NCBI RefSeq assembly: GCF_900167185.1 | Contig: NZ_FUWM01000021.1 | Location: 1 to 56,021, forward strand | DNA length: 56,021 nucleotides | Reading direction: 5' to 3' | Source of the DNA: Selenihalanaerobacter shriftii | Lineage (GTDB): Bacteria; Bacillota; Halanaerobiia; Halobacteroidales; Acetohalobiaceae | Shown here: in pieces, positions 51,174 through 56,021 of the stretch | How positions within the stretch are numbered: position 1 is the stretch's first letter | Layout: each line of letters begins with the position of its first letter | Made by a program: the position numbers and the translations under genes | The notes under the pieces: model-generated | What the model saw: the letters and a program-made list of their open reading frames with translations, nothing else | Told to the model about the DNA's origin: nothing | Database searches by the model: none

Positions 51174-51902
51174 TTACTTATTAAGAGAAATTATCTCTAT
51201 CTCAAATATTAAAGGCCATAACTTTCCAGTAATGAATAACCTATTATTCACACCATCATAAGCAATACCATTAAGTACATTTAAATTATAATCATAATCA
51301 TTAGGATTTATTATCCCGTTTAAATCAATAATAGCAGTAACATTCCCTGTGTCAGGGTTTATTTTAACAATATAATTTGTGCGCCAAATATTAGCGTATA
51401 TCTCTCCTTTTATATACTCTAATTCATTAATATTAGTAATCGATTTATTATTGAGTGTTATTTTTATTTTTTTGTATCTTTCAAAATTATCAGGATTTAG
51501 AAAATAAATATTATCTGTGCCATCACTCATAATTAAGGAGTTGTTATTCTGAGTTATTCCCCAGCCCTGATAAGGATATTTAAATTTTTTAATTAATTTA
51601 AAGTCCTTATTATAGACAAAACATATTCCAGATTTCCAAGTTAATTGAAATATTTTTCCTTTAAAAATGGTTATTCCTTCACCAAAATACTTTCTAGGTA
51701 ATCTATTTTGTTTTACTATCTCTCCTGTTTCTAGCTCTGTCTGCCGCAAACTAGAGTAACCTTTGAGACCAGTTCCTTCATATAAATATCCATCTTTATA
51801 AACTAAACCTTGAGTGAAAGCATTTTGCTCATGAGGAAAAGTATTCACTATTTTATAAATATATTTAGTAACTTTTGCAAAAGAAATTAATCCTTTTATC
51901 AT
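51174..51902 (-). CDS. Glutaminyl-peptide cyclotransferase family (Glu_cyclase_2)
   Basis: A 242-residue beta-propeller protein of the bacterial/plant glutamine cyclotransferase family, which forms N-terminal pyroglutamate. Typical features are FPHEQNAFTQGLVYKDGYLYEGTGLKGYSSLR, YFGEGITIFKGKIFQLTWKSG, MSDGTDNIYFLNP and the C-terminal LNGIAYDGVNNRLFITGKLWP. Known members are usually exported, but no signal peptide is visible here and an in-frame TAA lies five codons upstream of the ATG. The N-terminus (MIKGLISFAKVTKY) may be a decayed leader, or the protein may act in the cytoplasm. It stands alone. Confidence 0.88.
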   Translation of the reverse strand: MIKGLISFAKVTKYIYKIVNTFPHEQNAFTQGLVYKDGYLYEGTGLKGYSSLRQTELETGEIVKQNRLPRKYFGEGITIFKGKIFQLTWKSGICFVYNKDFKLIKKFKYPYQGWGITQNNNSLIMSDGTDNIYFLNPDNFERYKKIKITLNNKSITNINELEYIKGEIYANIWRTNYIVKINPDTGNVTAIIDLNGIINPNDYDYNLNVLNGIAYDGVNNRLFITGKLWPLIFEIEIISLNK

Positions 51903-51990
51903 ATAAGCACGTCCTTACATAAGTTGTCATATCCTCGGTAATGGCAACCAATACTAAATTTATAGTACTTCGTTACTATGAATATGCTTA

Positions 51991-52042
51991 TATTGTAACA
52001 TCAGTTACAACAAGCTAGAAGTTTATGGGGCCAGGAGTGGAA
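51991..52042 (-). repeat. Weaker copy of the tRNA-Leu terminator/3'-end block
   Basis: TATTGTAACATCAGTTACAA, then CAAGCTAGAAGTTTATGGGG and CCAGGAGTGG, align with the hairpin, GCTAGAAATGATTGGTGCC and GGGAGTGG of the tRNA-Leu(GAG) end at 53950-54000. The match is partial, so this copy is a guess supported by order and spacing. Confidence 0.45.
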
Positions 52043-52094
52043 TATGAGACTTTTGGCCACATTAAATATTCATTATCTATTGTATATCCCTCCT

Positions 52095-52114
52095 TAGTAA
52101 CCTCTAGGTTACTA
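52095..52114. promoter_or_regulatory. Palindromic operator candidate upstream of the alcohol dehydrogenase
   Basis: TAGTAACCTCTAGGTTACTA is a palindrome with 9-base arms, 20 bases before the -35 box. GTAAC-type palindromes are used by HxlR-family regulators, and an HxlR gene lies beyond the dehydrogenase. Confidence 0.6.
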
Positions 52115-52134
52115 ACTCACAAAAAAGTGCATAC

Positions 52135-52163
52135 TTTACAGAATAAAAGTATTGGTATATAAT
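52135..52163 (+). promoter_or_regulatory. Promoter of the alcohol dehydrogenase gene
   Basis: TTTACA (52135-52140), 17 bases, TATAAT (52158-52163), 43 bases before the start codon. Confidence 0.85.
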
Positions 52164-52206
52164 TTTAAACGTCGAAAGAAGTCGAAAAAGAAGAGGAGTG
52201 TTAATT

Positions 52207-53352
52207 ATGAATTCATTTTTAATTCCACCAGAAATTCATTTTGAAGAGGGAGCTTTAGATTACTTAACAGATATTGATCAGCAAAAAGTGGTAATAGTTA
52301 CAGACGAGGGAGTTATGGAAGAGCTTGGTTTCCTAGCTACTGCTATTAATAAGTTAGAGACAGCAGGTGCTAAAGTCAGAGTTATTGATGGAGTTGAACC
52401 TAACCCATCAGTCAAAACAGTACTTAAGGGTAAAGAAGTAATGTTGAATTTTGAACCCGACTTAGTAATAGCTTTAGGTGGCGGTTCAACGATGGATGCA
52501 GCTAAGGTAATGTGGGCTTTTTATGAACATCCTAATTTAGAATTTACAGACATTATTGAAGTAGGTTCTATGCCTCAATTAAGAAATAAGGCCAACTTTA
52601 TTGCTATTCCATCTACTAGTGGGACTGGTTCGGAAATTACTGCTTTTTCAGTAATTACAGATACTGAAAAGAAAATTAAATATCCAATTGTATCAACAGA
52701 ACTTATCCCAGATGTTGCCATTATTGATCCTGATTTACCGGCAACAATGCCACCTCGCGTTACTGCTAATACTGGAATGGATGTTTTGGTTCATGCAATT
52801 GAAGCATTTGTTTCTACTAACGCTAGTGATTATACTGATGCTTTAGCTTTAGAAGCTATTAAAATAGTTTTTGAATATCTACCTCAGGCTTATCAAAATG
52901 GTGATGATATGACAGCTAGAGCAAAGTTACATAATGCATCTGCCATTGCAGGTATGGCTTTCTCTAATGCATCTTTAGGAATTGTACACAGTTTAGCTCA
53001 CAAAATCGGCGGTGAATTAGATATTACTCACGGATTAGCTAATGCTATCTTAATGCCACATGTAATTGAATTTAATTATGAGTCAGCTAAAGGAAAAATT
53101 AAAGAAATAGAAACTGCTTTAAATGTAGATAATTTGGCTGATGCCGTACGAGAATTAAATAAAGAACTGGAGATCCCTAGATCTTTTGCTAAAGTTGATT
53201 GGATTGAATTTACTGAAGCTGACTTTGAAGAAGCACTAGATAGAATGGCAGCTAATGCTAAAAAAGATCCATGTACTTTAACCAATCCTAATGAACCAAC
53301 TGTTGATGATATGAAAGAAATTTATCAAGCAGCATTTTATAGTCAACAATAG
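52207..53352 (+). CDS. Iron-containing alcohol dehydrogenase
   Basis: A cytoplasmic NAD(P)-dependent dehydrogenase of the iron-ADH family, 381 residues, interconverting an alcohol and aldehyde (ethanol, butanol or propanediol type). Features: the substrate/NAD motif ALGGGSTMDAAKVMW, PSTSGTGSEITAFSVI, and metal ligands in GMDVLVHAIEAFVS (Asp, His) and GIVHSLAHKIGGELDITHG (two His). It resembles the ADH half of AdhE but has no aldehyde dehydrogenase domain. I prefer ATG 52207-52209, eight bases from GAGGAG; the GTG at 52198 overlaps that site. It has its own promoter, operator candidate and terminator. Confidence 0.95.
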   Translation: MNSFLIPPEIHFEEGALDYLTDIDQQKVVIVTDEGVMEELGFLATAINKLETAGAKVRVIDGVEPNPSVKTVLKGKEVMLNFEPDLVIALGGGSTMDAAKVMWAFYEHPNLEFTDIIEVGSMPQLRNKANFIAIPSTSGTGSEITAFSVITDTEKKIKYPIVSTELIPDVAIIDPDLPATMPPRVTANTGMDVLVHAIEAFVSTNASDYTDALALEAIKIVFEYLPQAYQNGDDMTARAKLHNASAIAGMAFSNASLGIVHSLAHKIGGELDITHGLANAILMPHVIEFNYESAKGKIKEIETALNVDNLADAVRELNKELEIPRSFAKVDWIEFTEADFEEALDRMAANAKKDPCTLTNPNEPTVDDMKEIYQAAFYSQQ

Positions 53353-53376
53353 TTGAACAGATTAAATTAATACTCT

Positions 53377-53418
53377 AAAGGTTAGCAGAGCCAATTAATT
53401 GGTCCTGCTAACCTTTTA
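53377..53418. terminator. Terminator between the dehydrogenase and hxlR genes
   Basis: AAAGGTTAGCAG...CTGCTAACCTTTT hairpin shared by the two convergent genes. Confidence 0.9.
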
Positions 53419-53432
53419 TTTGTTCATGGTTT

Positions 53433-53834
53433 TTAAAGATAAACTTCTGGCAATTTATCTTTAAATTGATTTTTCTTTTTATCATTCTTGCATAATTGAG
53501 TAATTAATTCATAATCAATTTCAGAATAATCTTTACCCCAAATACACATTAGTTCTAGTATAGGTAATAAAGTCTCTCCTTTATCAGTAATAGAATATTC
53601 AACCTTAGGTGGAACTACTGGATAGGCTTTTCTGTTAATTATATTATTTTCTTCAAGTTCTTGTAGTTGGTTGGTCAATACTTTATGGGTTACTTCTGGT
53701 AAAAATCTTTTTATTTCTCCAAACCGTTTGACTCCTTCTGTTCCTAAAAGCCAAATAATAGAACATTTCCATTTACCTCCAATTATATCTATAGTCAACT
53801 CAATTTCAGTACTAACTTTTTTCTTATCTGTCAT
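53433..53834 (-). CDS. HxlR-family winged-helix transcriptional regulator
   Basis: A 133-residue DNA-binding protein of the HxlR/MarR-like family, often sensors of reactive aldehydes, quinones or redox stress. The family core is clear: IDIIGGKWKCSIIWLLGTEG, RFGEIKRFLPEVTHKVLTNQLQELEE and RKAYPVVPPKVEYSITDKG. The usual N-terminal reactive cysteine before the first helix is absent; Cys24 in GGKWKC is the nearest. It converges on the alcohol dehydrogenase gene and may control it through the palindrome at 52095-52114. ATG follows AGGAGGCTAAG. Confidence 0.92.
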   Translation of the reverse strand: MTDKKKVSTEIELTIDIIGGKWKCSIIWLLGTEGVKRFGEIKRFLPEVTHKVLTNQLQELEENNIINRKAYPVVPPKVEYSITDKGETLLPILELMCIWGKDYSEIDYELITQLCKNDKKKNQFKDKLPEVYL

Positions 53835-53942
53835 TTCACTTAGCCTCCTAAATAATATTATATCATTAAAATTGATTTCATGTAACTATCCACTACTATA
53901 CAATATAACTTAACATTCTAACCCCTTATAAAATAAGAACAT

Positions 53943-53977
53943 CTAGCACATTGTAAGACTAGTTACAAATGGCTAGA
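53943..53977 (-). terminator. Hairpin after tRNA-Leu(GAG)
   Basis: TAGCCATTTGTAAC pairs with TTACAATGTGCTA imperfectly on the minus strand, followed by a T-rich stretch. It is the counterpart of the perfect palindrome at 48908-48943. Confidence 0.65.
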
Positions 53978-53983
53978 AATGAT

Positions 53984-54072
53984 TGGTGCCGGGAGTGGGA
54001 TTTGAACCCACACAGACAAAGATGTCCATAGCGCCCTCAACGCTACGCGTCTGCCAATTCCGCCACCCCGGC
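53984..54072 (-). tRNA. tRNA-Leu(GAG)
   Basis: An 89-nt class II tRNA with long variable arm, acceptor GCCGGGG paired with the CTCCCGGC-type 3' strand, encoded CCA, and anticodon loop TTGAGGG giving GAG. It is a single-gene transcription unit with its own promoter. Confidence 0.96.
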
Positions 54073-54094
54073 TAATATTCTCTTTTCACAATAT

Positions 54095-54122
54095 ATTATA
54101 CCATATTTTGAAGAAAAGTCAA
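54095..54122 (-). promoter_or_regulatory. Promoter of tRNA-Leu(GAG)
   Basis: TTGACT (54117-54122), 16 bases, TATAAT (54095-54100) on the minus strand, 22 bases before the tRNA. Confidence 0.85.
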
Positions 54123-54133
54123 TGTTAAAATAT

Positions 54134-54174
54134 TAAAAGTAGTCTAGATGTTTAATTTATAGATCTAGACTACT
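54134..54174 (-). terminator. Terminator of the HTH regulator gene
   Basis: AGTAGTCTAGA pairs with TCTAGACTACT around a 15-base AT loop, followed by TTTTAATATT on the minus strand. Confidence 0.85.
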
Positions 54175-54189
54175 TAATAATCTTAATTA

Positions 54190-54870
54190 TTAAATTACAA
54201 ATTCACCTGGAACAATTAACTGTATTTGTTCAGCATCAAAGAAACAATTCTCAATAGCTATTGGCATCTTACTAACTAAAATGAGTCTTTGACTTTTAAT
54301 AATAGGTTTACTTTTATTAATTCCCAATAATTTAGCTAAAAATTTATTAGCTATTTCTACTTCCATAATATTGTTCTTGAAATTTAATTTATTAATATTC
54401 TTACTACCAAATAACTCATATAATGAATCTAAATTCTGTATTCTTTCCTTATTTATTCCTGAATCTAAATATGTAATAATCTCCTGTCTTCCAAAAATAT
54501 CCTTATCAATCATTCTCTTTTGAGATATCTTATATAACTCCTGCTCTGGATTAGTCTTACGTAACTCTCTAAACTCTTTATCCGATATTTTATCAAGTTT
54601 AATATTACTAGTAGTTACTTCTCCTTTTTGATTGATTAGCCTGATTTCTGCTTTTTGTGAATTACTCTCCTTCACCTGCAACCGCTCTTCCATATTACGT
54701 GCATACTTTTCTCTTAGTTTCATCAATGAAATGTTAGCTTCAGACAGTATAGTCCTTACATATCTTGGCGTAGTTTGAACATGTTCAGCAATATCACTAA
54801 TTTTTAAAAATGGATCATTACGTGCAAAATTAATAATTTGTTCTTTTTTAGTTAATTCTTCTAAACTCAT
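54190..54870 (-). CDS. HTH transcriptional regulator with a UTRA-like C-terminal domain
   Basis: A 226-residue regulator. The N-terminus (about 5-45) is a helix-turn-helix (LKISDIAEHVQTTPRYVRTILSEANI) not of the classical GntR type. A charged middle follows. The C-terminal part (about 150-226) has the pattern of a small-molecule-binding UTRA or chorismate-lyase-like fold: NKFLAKLLGINKSKPIIKSQRLILVSKMPIAIENCFFDAEQI. It may sense a sugar, amino acid or peptide. ATG 54868-54870 follows GGGAGTGAG; a longer frame from 54885 would overlap that site. The OppF-type transporter gene upstream ends with its own terminator, so linkage is uncertain. Confidence 0.75.
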   Translation of the reverse strand: MSLEELTKKEQIINFARNDPFLKISDIAEHVQTTPRYVRTILSEANISLMKLREKYARNMEERLQVKESNSQKAEIRLINQKGEVTTSNIKLDKISDKEFRELRKTNPEQELYKISQKRMIDKDIFGRQEIITYLDSGINKERIQNLDSLYELFGSKNINKLNFKNNIMEVEIANKFLAKLLGINKSKPIIKSQRLILVSKMPIAIENCFFDAEQIQLIVPGEFVI

Positions 54871-55043
54871 ATTTCTCACTCCCATGTTGGAATTGTTTTA
54901 TGTATTTTATTTCCACTAACTTCTATACATATTATTTCTTAATGAAGTTACTTTTATACATGAAAAGAATACTTTACTTTAATTTAATTCCTCTTTTATC
55001 TTAAATTATCCAAATGGGAGTAAAAATATACTATTGCAATATA

Positions 55044-55078
55044 CAAAAAGATAACTATCAATTAAGATAGTCATCTTT
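55044..55078 (-). terminator. Terminator of the opp operon
   Basis: AAAGATGACTATC...GATAGTTATCTTTTT hairpin with a T-run on the minus strand, 13 bases after the oppF stop. Confidence 0.9.
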
Positions 55079-55090
55079 GTAACGCACTTT

Positions 55091-56021
55091 CTATTCTATT
55101 CCTTCTACTGAGAGATGACAAGCTGCATAATGTCCAGCTCCTCTATCTACAAGCTCTGGTTCTTCCTTACTACAGATATCCTTAGCAAATGGACATCTAG
55201 TATGGAAACTACAACCGCTTGGCGGATTAATTGGACTCGGTACATCTCCTTTTAGAATTATCTTTTCTCTTTTAATTGTCGGGTCAGTCAATGGAATTGC
55301 TGATAATAATGCCTTAGTATAAGGGTGTTGAGAGTTATTATATAATTCATCTTTATCTGCTAATTCTACCATCTTTCCTAAATACATTACCGCTACCCGA
55401 TCACTAATATGCTTTACTACACTTAAATCATGGGCAATGAATATATACGTTAAATCCAACTCTTTTTGTAAGTCTTCCATTAAGTTAATTACCTGAGCCT
55501 GAATTGATACATCTAATGCTGATACCGGTTCATCACAGATAATAATCTTAGGGTCTACTGCCAATGCTCTTGCAATTCCGATTCTTTGACGCTGTCCTCC
55601 ACTAAACTCATGAGGATATCTACGCATATGCTGCTTAGGTAGCCCTACTTTTTCTAATAGTTCTCTTACTTGCTTTTCTTTTTCTTTACCTTTGGCTATA
55701 TCATGAATCTCCATGGCTTCACCAATAATATCTCCTACTGTCATTCGTGGATTTAAAGATGCATATGGGTCCTGAAAGATCATCTGCATCTCTCTTCTTA
55801 AGCTTCGCATATCTTTCTTATTTAAATCATATATATTCTGATTATTGAACTTAACTTCTCCTGCCGTTGGTTCTAATAATCTTAATAATAATCTACCTGT
55901 CGTTGATTTTCCACAACCACTTTCTCCTACTAAACCTAGTGTCTCTCCCTTATTAACTGCAAAATTAAGACCATCTACTGCCTTTACTGTATTTACAGTC
56001 TTAGAAAATAATCCACCTTTG
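55091..56021 (-). CDS. oppF: Oligopeptide/dipeptide ABC transporter ATP-binding protein (OppF/DppF), N-terminus outside the window
   Basis: One of the two ATPases of a peptide importer. The frame continues to the right edge, giving about 309 visible residues. Walker [10 protein letters not shown], the Q-loop [14 protein letters not shown], signature [15 protein letters not shown], Walker [15 protein letters not shown] and switch [10 protein letters not shown] are present. The C-terminal oligopeptide-transporter extension has [22 protein letters not shown], whose cysteines bind an iron-sulfur cluster or disulfide in some relatives. It is the last gene of an operon whose other genes (oppABCD) should lie to the right. 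Only the first residues are missing. Confidence 0.93.
   Translation of the reverse strand, partial: KGGLFSKTVNTVKAVDGLNFAVNKGETLGLVGESGCGKSTTGRLLLRLLEPTAGEVKFNNQNIYDLNKKDMRSLRREMQMIFQDPYASLNPRMTVGDIIGEAMEIHDIAKGKEKEKQVRELLEKVGLPKQHMRRYPHEFSGGQRQRIGIARALAVDPKIIICDEPVSALDVSIQAQVINLMEDLQKELDLTYIFIAHDLSVVKHISDRVAVMYLGKMVELADKDELYNNSQHPYTKALLSAIPLTDPTIKREKIILKGDVPSPINPPSGCSFHTRCPFAKDICSKEEPELVDRGAGHYAACHLSVEGIE

Noticed and set aside
48901-54072. Prophage or active integrative element ending at tRNA-Leu(GAG)
   Set aside because: No integrase, phage or conjugation genes lie between the repeats, so only an old att-like duplication remains possible.

Overview
The window looks like the chromosome of a low-GC, anaerobic, spore-forming, sodium-dependent Firmicute, most plausibly a member of the Halanaerobiales (Halobacteroidaceae, Orenia-like). 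The reasons are the AT-rich sequence with strong TTGACA-N17-TATAAT promoters and AGGAGG ribosome sites, spore genes (sleB-ypeB, an alpha/beta SASP, ytxC), oxygen-defence proteins of anaerobes (rubrerythrin, desulfoferrodoxin) and a sodium-pump type Rnf/Nqr operon. The genus is an inference from gene content only. Almost everything is on the minus strand.

Region by region: 1-4.5 kb holds the start of an IS30-type transposase, thrS behind a threonine T-box, ytxC and a coiled-coil lipoprotein. 4.6-5.4 kb holds a stack of inverted repeats and a tRNA-Val/Leu/Cys operon. 5.4-10.7 kb is a complete glucose-type PTS operon in the order glcT-ptsG-crr-ptsH-ptsI, controlled by a RAT/terminator antitermination switch. 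10.7-13.2 kb has sleB-ypeB, a cold-shock gene and a small protein. 13.3-15.9 kb is a sensor histidine kinase behind a probable cyclic-di-GMP-I riboswitch. 16.0-19.1 kb has azlCD with a broken divergent regulator, and a membrane-anchored multiheme cytochrome c with an odd CX8CH motif. 19.2-24.8 kb has a RecQ helicase with a HEAT-like tail, a hairpin repeat element, desulfoferrodoxin and rubrerythrin, and a gltS operon.

25-32 kb is a cell-envelope and signalling stretch: LysM protein, DUF4349 lipoprotein, amidase, DUF421/DUF4363 pair, a CheY-like regulator, a SASP and an HD-GYP phosphodiesterase. 32.2-37.9 kb is a six-gene ion-pumping redox operon that mixes Rnf and Nqr features: its first subunit carries two RnfC-type 4Fe-4S motifs and its last is an NqrF flavoprotein, with no RnfB. 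38.5-48.9 kb is a minus-strand iron-responsive block: FbpABC-type iron transporter, two related secreted helical proteins, and four lipid/glycan genes (GT-C transferase, flippase-like protein, membrane phosphodiesterase, DPM1-like transferase). Fur boxes sit at three of its transcription start regions. 49-56 kb has hflKC, a glutamine cyclotransferase, an iron alcohol dehydrogenase with a palindromic operator candidate, an HxlR regulator, tRNA-Leu(GAG), an HTH regulator and the start of an OppF ATPase. Pieces resembling the 3' end and terminator of tRNA-Leu(GAG) recur upstream of it.

The most interesting parts are the mixed Rnf/Nqr operon, the Fur-controlled iron-plus-glycan block with its repeat-containing secreted proteins, the CX8CH cytochrome, and the riboswitch-controlled histidine kinase. 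No CRISPR array, prophage or known defence system was seen.
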